From an uncultured Eubacteriales bacterium (GTDB taxonomy: Bacteria; Bacillota; Clostridia; Oscillospirales; Acutalibacteraceae), in contig ONUD01000241.1 in the NCBI GenBank assembly GCA_900320925.1, forward strand, positions 1 to 7,752: DNA of 7,752 nt. The letters run 5' to 3'. The notes beneath the pieces are model-generated. The model was not told the origin of the DNA. It saw only the letters and a program-made list of their open reading frames with translations, and searched no databases. This document shows positions 1-5,764 of this stretch, in pieces. Made by a program: the position numbers and the translations under genes. Every line of letters starts with the position of its first letter. The stretch's first letter is position 1.

Positions 1-210
1 CGAGGGATCGACAAGCTTTGAGGGATCGAACGCCTCGGTTTTGATGCCGTCCGCTGTTTCAACAAACACGCGGTTACGGCTGTTTTCACTTCTGCCCATG
101 ATAAAGTAGCCGATGACGGCATACCTGCCGTCAGCACTCTTGCCGATCACAATTCCTCTGCCCGGGTAGGTGGTGGAGGAAATTTCCTGTTTCAAATCTG
201 TCATATTCAT
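1..210 (-). CDS. IMP cyclohydrolase, stand-alone type (partial, C-terminal part beyond window)
   Basis: Only the first 70 codons are present; the gene runs off the left edge. The visible protein begins MNMTDLKQEI and contains YPGRGIVIGKS, then YAVIGYFIMGRSENSRNRVF and a TEAFDPSKL segment. I recognise this from memory as the N-terminus of the IMP_cyclohyd (PurO-like) family found in clostridia; no search was run. The family closes the last ring, converting FAICAR to IMP, in the cytoplasm. This differs from the usual bifunctional PurH, where the cyclohydrolase is fused to AICAR transformylase. The position fits: last visible gene of a purine operon, with its ATG directly after the purN stop. 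An in-frame ATG two codons later (position 204) lies 9 nt from a GAGG motif, whereas the first ATG is only 3 nt from it, so 204 may be the real start. Confidence 0.75.
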   Translation of the reverse strand, partial: MNMTDLKQEISSTTYPGRGIVIGKSADGRYAVIGYFIMGRSENSRNRVFVETADGIKTEAFDPSKLVDPS

Positions 211-837
211 TTACCTCACATAAACTTTATTGTCTTTGACTTCGAGCCTGTCCTCACAGAACAGGGCAACTGCCTGCGGTAAAATCTTCCATTCTGCCTG
301 TTCCATGACACGCTTCTGCAAGCTTTCAGGAGTGTCATCGTCCTGCACCTCCACGGCTTTTTGCAGGATAATGGGGCCGCCGTCACAGACCTCTGTGACA
401 AAATGCACGGTGGCTCCTGTCAGCTTGACCCCCTTGGCTAGAGCCTCCTCATGGACTTTCAGACCGTAATAGCCCTTGCCGCAGAAAGACGGTATCAGGG
501 CAGGGTGGACATTCATCATTTGATTGGGCAGGGCTTTGGTGACCAGTTCGTCCAGAATCGTCATGAAGCCTGCATAGACCACTAAATCGGCTTGTTCTTC
601 CTGCAAGGCTTTCAGCATCTCCCGACTGTAGGCGACTACATCGGGATAGTCTTTTCTGACCAGCACTCTGGTTTTGATACCATGCTTTTTCGCTCTTTCC
701 AGTGCATAGGCATCTGCCTTGGAAGAAATGACACAAGTGATTTTTCCATTTTGAATCAGACCGCTTTCCTGTGCATCAATGAGAGCCTGCAAATTGGTGC
801 CGCCGCCCGAAACCAGTACTACGATACGTTTCATCAT
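211..837 (-). CDS. purN: Phosphoribosylglycinamide formyltransferase (GAR transformylase)
   Basis: This cytoplasmic enzyme transfers a formyl group from 10-formyltetrahydrofolate to GAR, giving FGAR, the third step of purine synthesis. The 208-residue length is normal for the family. The N-terminus carries the phosphate-binding [13 protein letters not shown] segment (about residues 10-22). The expected catalytic triad is present: Asn109 and His111 in [11 protein letters not shown] and Asp152 in CDGGP, matching Asn106, His108 and Asp144 of the E. coli enzyme. [16 protein letters not shown] is the typical loop before the catalytic Asp. The first ATG overlaps the purM stop by 4 bp and lies 10 nt after a GGAG motif; a second ATG follows immediately and is also possible. 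The overlap suggests translational coupling. I see no defect in the gene. Confidence 0.96.
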   Translation of the reverse strand: MMKRIVVLVSGGGTNLQALIDAQESGLIQNGKITCVISSKADAYALERAKKHGIKTRVLVRKDYPDVVAYSREMLKALQEEQADLVVYAGFMTILDELVTKALPNQMMNVHPALIPSFCGKGYYGLKVHEEALAKGVKLTGATVHFVTEVCDGGPIILQKAVEVQDDDTPESLQKRVMEQAEWKILPQAVALFCEDRLEVKDNKVYVR

Positions 838-1868
838 GCAATGATTACTCCTTCATCACTTTCCACGAGTTCTCCGAGGATATAAGCCTGTTCCCCGCTG
901 GCATTGAGGACAGCTACCGCCTTGTCGGCATCTTCGGCAGATACTACAACGGTCATGCCAACACCCATGTTATAGGTGTTGAACATATCATGCTCCGGCA
1001 CGTTTCCGACTTTGGCAATGAGGTCAAAAATCGGCAGTACCTGTACATCGCTCTTTTTGATGTGTGCCGCAAGGTGCTTTGGGAGAGAGCGGGGAATATT
1101 TTCATAGAAGCCGCCGCCTGTAATATGGGAAATGCTCTTCACGTTCACGCTGTCCAGCAGGGCAAGAATCGGCTTGACATAGATTCTTGTCGGTGTGAGG
1201 AGAGTTTCTCCGAGTGTGCCGCCCAGTTCCTCATAGTACTTGCCAACGGTTTTGTCGCTGATGTCAAATACCTTTCTGACAAGGGAGAAGCCATTGGAAT
1301 GGACGCCGCTGGACTTGATCGCAATCATGACATCGCCTGCTTTCTGGGTATCGGGATTGAGGATTTTATCCTTGTCCACGATACCGACAGAAAAGCCTGC
1401 CAAATCATACTCGTCCTCCGGCATCAGACCGGGATGTTCTGCGGTTTCGCCGCCGACCAATGCACAGCCGCTCTGTACACAGCCTTCTGCGACACCTGAC
1501 ACGATTTGTGCGACCTTTTCAGGATAGTTCTTGCCGATGGCAATGTAATCGAGAAAAAACAGCGGTTTGGCACCACAGCAGATAATGTCGTTCACGCACA
1601 TGGCAACACAGTCGATTCCCACGGTATCATGCTTGTCGAGCAAAAAGGCAATTTTGATTTTGGTTCCCACGCCGTCCGTACCCGACACCAGTACCGGCTT
1701 ATTGATACCGGTCGTGTCCAGCTCGAACAGACCTCCAAAACCGCCGATTCCCGCCATGACACCGCTGGTCATGGTTCTGGCAACGTGGGCTTTCATCAGT
1801 TCCACGGCTCTGTAGCCGGCGGTAACGTCCACACCTGCCGCCTTATAGCTGTCACTGTAACTTTTCAT
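834..1868 (-). CDS. purM: Phosphoribosylformylglycinamidine cyclo-ligase (AIR synthetase)
   Basis: AIR synthetase uses ATP to close the imidazole ring of FGAM, producing AIR. With the ATG at 1868 the protein has 344 residues, close to the usual length. Family landmarks, numbered from that start: [16 protein letters not shown] N-terminus ([13 protein letters not shown], about 6-18), the nucleotide-binding [13 protein letters not shown] segment (about 62-74), [25 protein letters not shown] (about 84-108, given here only as landmark), [14 protein letters not shown] (about 136-149) and [15 protein letters not shown] (about 186-200). An in-frame GTG at 1877 would add three residues, but it sits only 3 nt from the GGGGAG ribosome site, so the ATG 12 nt away is preferred, though that spacing is rather long. 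purF ends 18 bp upstream, and purN overlaps the end by 4 bp. Confidence 0.96.
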   Translation of the reverse strand: MKSYSDSYKAAGVDVTAGYRAVELMKAHVARTMTSGVMAGIGGFGGLFELDTTGINKPVLVSGTDGVGTKIKIAFLLDKHDTVGIDCVAMCVNDIICCGAKPLFFLDYIAIGKNYPEKVAQIVSGVAEGCVQSGCALVGGETAEHPGLMPEDEYDLAGFSVGIVDKDKILNPDTQKAGDVMIAIKSSGVHSNGFSLVRKVFDISDKTVGKYYEELGGTLGETLLTPTRIYVKPILALLDSVNVKSISHITGGGFYENIPRSLPKHLAAHIKKSDVQVLPIFDLIAKVGNVPEHDMFNTYNMGVGMTVVVSAEDADKAVAVLNASGEQAYILGELVESDEGVIIA

Positions 1869-1880
1869 CCGTTCCACACT

Positions 1881-1886
1881 CTCCCC
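1881..1886 (-). promoter_or_regulatory. Ribosome binding site deciding the purM start
   Basis: On the minus strand GGGGAG begins one base after the purF stop. It lies 3 nt before a GTG at 1877 and 12 nt before the ATG at 1868. Neither spacing is ideal, but 3 nt is too short for efficient initiation, so the ATG is the better choice. Confidence 0.55.
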
Positions 1887-3296
1887 TTAAAATTTCTGGG
1901 AATATTTATCCCCTCTGGAAACATCCGACACATCCAGAGGATAATTTCCCGTAAAGCAAGCATCGCATATGGAAAACTTGCTTTCTTTGACCAGTTCCCT
2001 GAGATCCTCCACTGACAGGAATCCCAGTGAATCCGCACCGATATCGGTACACATTTCTTCCACGGTCATCGACGCCGCTATCAGATTTTCTTTGGCGGTG
2101 GTATCACTGTTCAGACAGCAGGGGTTTTTGAAAGGAGGAGAAGCGATTCTCATATGCACTTCTCTGGCACCTGCCTGTCGGAGCAAGTCCACAATATGCT
2201 TGCTGGTTTTGCCCTTGAGGATGGAGTCATCTACCACGACCACTCTTTTTCCCTCCACATTATGTTTCAGGGCATTGAGTTTGATACGCATCATATATTC
2301 GGCATTTTTCTTACGGTTATTGAATGCCCGTCCGATATACTTGTTTTTGATAATGCCCGTGGCATAGGGAATCCCCGACTCCATCGCATAGCCGATTGCC
2401 GCCTCCCTGCCGCAGTCGGGTACACCGCAGACGACATCTGCTTCCACGGGATAATGCTTTGCCAGCATTTGTCCTGCCCGCTGTCTTGCCACGTCCACGG
2501 AAACACCGTCCACCACGCTGTCGGGTCTGGAAAAGAAGATGTATTCAAACACACAGCAGGCAGTTCTGCCTCCGCAGTTGTCGGTATAGCTGTGCAGACC
2601 CTCGCTGTCTACGACGACCATTTCCCCGGGCTGCACGTCACGGAGGAACTCGCCGCCCATGCTATCAAACACACAGGACTCTGAAGCCAGCACATAACTG
2701 TTTCCCATCCTTCCCAGACAAAGCGGACGAATCCCCATCGGGTCACGCACACCGATGAGCTTGCTTGGTGACATCAGCACAATGGCATATGCTCCCTGCA
2801 TCTGACGGATTGCTTCCTGCACGGCTTCTTCAATGGTATCGGCATGAATGCTTGCCCGAGCGATAAGGTAGGCAATGACCTCCGCATCGCTGTCGGACTG
2901 AAAGATGGCCGCACGGTTCTTCAGTTCCCTGCTCAGGGTGTTAAAATTGGTCAGTACACCGTTCATGCACAGTGCCAATTGTCCTCCCGAATAGCTCATG
3001 ACCAGCGGTGCAAGGTTTTCATGACCGACCGCTCCCCCTGAAGCATATTTCACGTGTCCCAAAGCGATCTGACCGTTTTTCAGGCGTGCCAGTTCCTTTT
3101 CGGGCAGTGCTTCGGGAACCACTCCGAAGCCCCTGTAATGTACGATTTTGCCGCCGTTGTTGACAGCCATACCTGCACCGATCTCTCCTCGGTGCTGGAG
3201 GGCATACAGTGCCAGATAAGTTTCCTCGACGATATCCAAGTCATGATCTTTCTTGTATATGCCGAAAACACCGCATTCATCATGTAGTTCAGCCAT
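1887..3296 (-). CDS. purF: Amidophosphoribosyltransferase, [4Fe-4S] class, divergent
   Basis: PurF makes phosphoribosylamine from PRPP and glutamine, the committed step of the pathway. Residues 8 to about 230 form the Ntn glutaminase domain. The nucleophile Cys8 lies in DECGVFG, behind a seven-residue propeptide that must be removed; QHRG and the NG pair at 112-113 are present. Residues from about 245 form the phosphoribosyltransferase domain, with the PRPP loop VVVVDDSILKGKTS (352-365). Cysteines at 248, 393, 444 and 447 (CVFEYIF, NPCC, CDAC) match the iron-sulfur ligands of the B. subtilis enzyme. Several normally invariant positions differ: HVKYAS for HVRY[SA]T, CMNGVLTN for AHNGNL, GRAFNN for GRTFIQ and LKGKTS for VRGTTS. 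The 469-residue length is normal. AGGAG lies 4 nt before the ATG, with a second AGGAG further upstream; purE ends 20 bp upstream. PurF identity is clear; a specialised variant remains possible. Confidence 0.93.
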   Translation of the reverse strand: MAELHDECGVFGIYKKDHDLDIVEETYLALYALQHRGEIGAGMAVNNGGKIVHYRGFGVVPEALPEKELARLKNGQIALGHVKYASGGAVGHENLAPLVMSYSGGQLALCMNGVLTNFNTLSRELKNRAAIFQSDSDAEVIAYLIARASIHADTIEEAVQEAIRQMQGAYAIVLMSPSKLIGVRDPMGIRPLCLGRMGNSYVLASESCVFDSMGGEFLRDVQPGEMVVVDSEGLHSYTDNCGGRTACCVFEYIFFSRPDSVVDGVSVDVARQRAGQMLAKHYPVEADVVCGVPDCGREAAIGYAMESGIPYATGIIKNKYIGRAFNNRKKNAEYMMRIKLNALKHNVEGKRVVVVDDSILKGKTSKHIVDLLRQAGAREVHMRIASPPFKNPCCLNSDTTAKENLIAASMTVEEMCTDIGADSLGFLSVEDLRELVKESKFSICDACFTGNYPLDVSDVSRGDKYSQKF

Positions 3297-3316
3297 AGTT
3301 CTCCTTTTCTCCTCTG

Positions 3317-3820
3317 TCAGCCAATCAGTTCTGCCACTTTTGTCTGAATTGCCTCATCCTTTCGGGCAACACCGTCTTTCATGGCCGTTTTTTCCTGCTC
3401 CAGCTTTTCCGCCAGTGTTTCCTCCGAGAGTGCCAGCATCTGCACGGCAAGGATGGCGGCATTGTCGGCACCATCAATGGCCACGGTTGCCACGGGAATG
3501 CCTTTTGGCATCTGCACGGTTGCCAGCAAGGCATCCAGACCGTCCAGTGCAGACGACTTGATGGGGATCCCTATCACGGGAAGCGTGGTATGGGCGGCAA
3601 GCACCCCTGCCAAATGGGCGGCTTTTCCTGCGGCGGCAAGAATCACCCCAAAGCCGTTCTGACGGGCATTGGCAGCAAATTCTGCTGCTTTTTCGGGGGT
3701 TCTGTGTGCCGATAGGATATGCACCTCAAACGGTACGCCATAGCTGTGCAGTGTCCTGACTGCCCCCGCCACTGTCGGGAAATCACTGTCACTGCCCATA
3801 ATCACTGCTACTTTTTTCAT
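3317..3820 (-). CDS. purE: N5-carboxyaminoimidazole ribonucleotide mutase / AIR carboxylase catalytic subunit
   Basis: PurE forms CAIR, either by moving the carboxyl group of N5-CAIR (class I, with PurK) or by direct carboxylation of AIR (class II). The 167-residue protein shows the family's motifs in order: [13 protein letters not shown] near the N-terminus, [14 protein letters not shown] with its conserved His, [42 protein letters not shown], and [18 protein letters not shown]. The SAHRTP and VQMP motifs look like class I, but the usual GGAAHLPG is GKAAHLAG, and no purK is visible, so the class is not settled. The ATG at 3820 is chosen because an AAAGGAG site lies 8 nt upstream; a GTG three codons earlier overlaps that site. 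It is the first gene of the operon, about 24 nt from the predicted transcription start. Confidence 0.95.
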   Translation of the reverse strand: MKKVAVIMGSDSDFPTVAGAVRTLHSYGVPFEVHILSAHRTPEKAAEFAANARQNGFGVILAAAGKAAHLAGVLAAHTTLPVIGIPIKSSALDGLDALLATVQMPKGIPVATVAIDGADNAAILAVQMLALSEETLAEKLEQEKTAMKDGVARKDEAIQTKVAELIG

Positions 3821-3828
3821 CCAGACCA

Positions 3829-3835
3829 CTCCTTT
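3829..3835 (-). promoter_or_regulatory. Ribosome binding site fixing the purE start
   Basis: AAAGGAG on the minus strand ends 8 nt before the ATG at 3820. The alternative GTG at 3829 overlaps the site by one base, so it cannot use it. This fixes purE at 167 residues. Confidence 0.85.
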
Positions 3836-3850
3836 ATTTAATACACCACC

Positions 3851-3879
3851 ATTTTATCTTATCTTCCCATTTTTGTCAA
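3851..3879 (-). promoter_or_regulatory. Sigma-A promoter of the purine operon
   Basis: On the minus strand a perfect -35 TTGACA (3879-3874) is followed by a 17-nt spacer and a -10 TAAAAT (3856-3851). Transcription should start near 3844, giving a leader of only about 24 nt before purE. This leaves no room for a purine riboswitch or attenuator between promoter and gene. Confidence 0.85.
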
Positions 3880-3895
3880 CCGCCCCACCATATCA

Positions 3896-3917
3896 ATGTG
3901 CAATGTACAGTGGACAT
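3896..3917. promoter_or_regulatory. Imperfect 22-bp dyad, possible operator between divergent promoters
   Basis: The left half ATGTGCAATGT faces the right half ACAGTGGACAT, with 9 of 11 positions complementary around a central TGTACA. It lies 16 bp upstream of the purine -35 box and 43 bp upstream of the pckA -35 box. No T-tract follows it and it is outside both predicted transcripts, so it is not a terminator. The symmetry suggests a site for a dimeric regulator, but no regulator is encoded nearby and the match to any known operator was not tested. Its centre is about 62 bp upstream of the predicted purine start and 90 bp upstream of the predicted pckA start. Confidence 0.4.
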
Positions 3918-3935
3918 AGATTTGCCGGAGCGGAA

Positions 3936-3969
3936 ATTGACAAAATCCTGCAATCGTATATTGACAAAA
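3936..3969 (+). repeat. Direct repeat of ATTGACAAAA upstream of pckA
   Basis: ATTGACAAAA occurs at 3936-3945 and again at 3960-3969, 24 bp apart. The second copy supplies the pckA -35 box. The first has a TATATT after only 14 nt, too short a spacer for a good promoter. It may be a duplicated remnant or a contact site for a regulator. Confidence 0.4.
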
Positions 3970-3989
3970 AGGGAAAAGGGAAGTAAAAT
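3961..3989 (+). promoter_or_regulatory. Sigma-A promoter of pckA
   Basis: A perfect -35 TTGACA (3961-3966) is followed by a 17-nt spacer and a -10 TAAAAT (3984-3989). The start should be near 3996, giving a leader of about 26 nt with AGGAGG at 4009-4014, 7 nt before the ATG. The hexamers, spacer length and first ten bases (TTGACAAAAA) equal those of the opposing purine promoter. Confidence 0.87.
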
Positions 3990-4008
3990 AGGAATGTATT
4001 GAATTGAT

Positions 4009-4014
4009 AGGAGG
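4009..4014 (+). promoter_or_regulatory. Ribosome binding site of pckA
   Basis: A full AGGAGG lies 7 nt before the ATG at 4022 and decides that start. The in-frame TTG at 4004 lies upstream of the site and has no support. Confidence 0.9.
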
Positions 4015-4021
4015 CTATTTT

Positions 4022-5716
4022 ATGGCAACAAAAGCATACTATCCTATAGCTGAAATAGGAAAAGGAAAAGTCGGTTTCTCAAAAACACGTTCCATTATTG
4101 AGGGAGCATTTTACGGCAACAATGTCGTAGAGGTTTCTTCACTGGCAGAGGCTTACAATCTTGCAAAGAACTCACCCGGTGCCATCGTCACGGATATGCC
4201 GGTATACAAGCCCGAAGAAGTGGGACTGCCTGAAGGAGCAAAGGTGCTGCTGTTCAATGACGGTGCCGTGACAGGCAGATATGCCGCTGCAAGACGTATC
4301 AAGGGCGAGCCTGGTGTGGACGATGCCAAGCTTGATAAGGTTGTGATGGATGCGGTTTATAAGACACGCTTCAAAAAACTCTACCATGCCACCGCTTATA
4401 TCGGTCTTGACCCTGAATTTATGGTAAAGGCACATCTTCTCATCCCGGAGGGAGAGGAAATGCTGATGTACAACTGGCTGCTCAACTTCCAGTACATCAA
4501 TGACACCTATGCTAAAATGTACAAGGATTCCCAGCCCGTCGGCAACGGCAATGAACCGGATATTTACATCTTCTCTGACCCGCAGTGGACACCCACGCCG
4601 TCGCCTGACGTGGATTATAGCTGCCTGAGTGATGACCTGACCTGCTGCTATTTTGACACGAATCAAAACTGTGCCGCTATCCTCGGCATGAAATACTTCG
4701 GCGAGCATAAAAAAGGAACTCTGACCATTGCATGGGCTATCGCCAACCGCAACGGCTATGCTTCCTGCCACGGCGGTCAGAAAGAATATACCCTTGCAGA
4801 CGGCAGTAAGTATGTTGCTTCTGTGTTCGGTCTGTCGGGGTCGGGTAAATCCACCCTCACCCATGCCAAGCATGACGGCAAGTATCCGAATATCACCGTT
4901 CTGCATGATGACGCTTTCATCATCAACTCCGATACCTGTGCGTCGATTGCTCTTGAACCGTCCTACTTTGACAAGACAGCCGACTATCCGACAGGCTGCC
5001 CCGACAACCAATATCTCCTCAGTGTGCAGAACTGCTCCTGCACCAAAGATGAGAACGGCAAGATTCAGTTGGTGACAGAGGATATCCGAAACGGCAACGG
5101 CCGTGCTATCAAGTCCAAGCTTTGGTCACCTAACAGAGTAGATAAAATTTCTTCTCCCGTCAATTCCATCATCTGGATCATGAAAGACCCGACCATTCCT
5201 CCCTGCGTGAAGCTGAAAGGTGCCGCACTGGCTTCCGTGATGGGGGCAACGCTGGCAACCAAGACTTCTACTGCTGAGCGTGTGGCCGCCGGTACCGACA
5301 TGAATGCCCTCCGCATTGTGCCTTATGCTAACCCGTTCAGAACCTATCCGCTGGTGAATGACTATGTGAAGTTCAAGAAGCTGGTGGAGGAAAAGGACGT
5401 TGCCTGCTACATCGTCAACACGGGTGACTTCATGGGCAAGAAAGTGCAGAAAGAGGATACCCTCGGTGTACTGGAAGCCATCGTGGAAGGAAGAGCCAAG
5501 TTTGAAAAATGGGGTCCGTTCGAGGATATCGAAATCCTCCATTGGGACGGCTTTGAACCTGATATGGCAGATGCAGACTATAAGGAAGCTCTGAAAAATG
5601 CCATGATTAACCGTGTCAATGCGGTCAAGGGCTTTGCCGAGAAGAAGGGCGGCTATGACAAGCTCCCCGATGAGGCACTGGAAGCACTCCAGAAATTGGT
5701 TGACGAACTGAACTGA
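4022..5716 (+). CDS. pckA: Phosphoenolpyruvate carboxykinase (ATP-type), divergent clade
   Basis: The family interconverts oxaloacetate plus ATP with PEP, CO2 and ADP, in gluconeogenesis or, in many gut anaerobes, in the CO2-fixing direction. The protein has 564 residues, somewhat longer than the usual 530-540. Recognisable landmarks are TGR at 84-86 (Arg86 for substrate), GLDPEF near 128-133, GEHKKG with Lys230-Lys231, His250 (metal ligand region), the P-loop GLSGSGKST at 270-278, Asp296-Asp297 in the kinase-2 motif, Arg361, and CYIVNTG at 462-468. Several motifs depart from the textbook family: GLSGSGKST for GLSGTGKTT, DDAFII for DDEHGW, TGRYAAARR for TGRSPKDK, and CHGG for HCSA. It also has 11 cysteines, four at 201-217 and three at 326-340. 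It has its own promoter and a terminator directly downstream, so it is monocistronic. PEPCK assignment is strong; nucleotide preference and main direction are inference. Confidence 0.88.
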   Translation: MATKAYYPIAEIGKGKVGFSKTRSIIEGAFYGNNVVEVSSLAEAYNLAKNSPGAIVTDMPVYKPEEVGLPEGAKVLLFNDGAVTGRYAAARRIKGEPGVDDAKLDKVVMDAVYKTRFKKLYHATAYIGLDPEFMVKAHLLIPEGEEMLMYNWLLNFQYINDTYAKMYKDSQPVGNGNEPDIYIFSDPQWTPTPSPDVDYSCLSDDLTCCYFDTNQNCAAILGMKYFGEHKKGTLTIAWAIANRNGYASCHGGQKEYTLADGSKYVASVFGLSGSGKSTLTHAKHDGKYPNITVLHDDAFIINSDTCASIALEPSYFDKTADYPTGCPDNQYLLSVQNCSCTKDENGKIQLVTEDIRNGNGRAIKSKLWSPNRVDKISSPVNSIIWIMKDPTIPPCVKLKGAALASVMGATLATKTSTAERVAAGTDMNALRIVPYANPFRTYPLVNDYVKFKKLVEEKDVACYIVNTGDFMGKKVQKEDTLGVLEAIVEGRAKFEKWGPFEDIEILHWDGFEPDMADADYKEALKNAMINRVNAVKGFAEKKGGYDKLPDEALEALQKLVDELN

Positions 5717-5717
5717 T

Positions 5718-5764
5718 AAAAAAATGACAGCACACAAGCAAATCAGCCTGTGTGCTGTTTTCTT
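5718..5764. terminator. Bidirectional intrinsic terminator between pckA and the propeller gene
   Basis: A perfect 10-bp stem pairs ACAGCACACA (5727-5736) with TGTGTGCTGT (5749-5758) around a 12-nt loop that may add a GC/GC pair. On the plus strand it is followed by TTTTCTT. On the minus strand the seven A's at 5718-5724 become a T-tract. It therefore can end pckA from one side and the convergent sigma/propeller transcript from the other. Confidence 0.9.

Noticed and set aside
1506..2015. Plus-strand open frame of 169 codons over purM and purF
   Set aside because: Both antisense genes are clearly conserved; the frame has no family features.
3818..3829. GTG start for purE at 3829
   Set aside because: It overlaps the ribosome binding site; the ATG at 3820 has ideal spacing.
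3821..3850. Purine riboswitch or attenuator in the purE leader
   Set aside because: The predicted leader is only about 24 nt, too short for an aptamer or an attenuator.
3937..3962. Second pckA promoter, TTGACA with TATATT
   Set aside because: The spacer is 14 nt, well below the 16-18 nt needed, and a perfect promoter follows directly.
4172..5011. Minus-strand open frame of 279 codons inside pckA
   Set aside because: It lies wholly antisense to a conserved enzyme, resembles no family I know, and has no supporting promoter; it is a shadow of pckA codon use.
5126..5737. Minus-strand open frame of 203 codons over the end of pckA
   Set aside because: Antisense to pckA, contains the terminator region at its 5' end, and has no recognisable domain.
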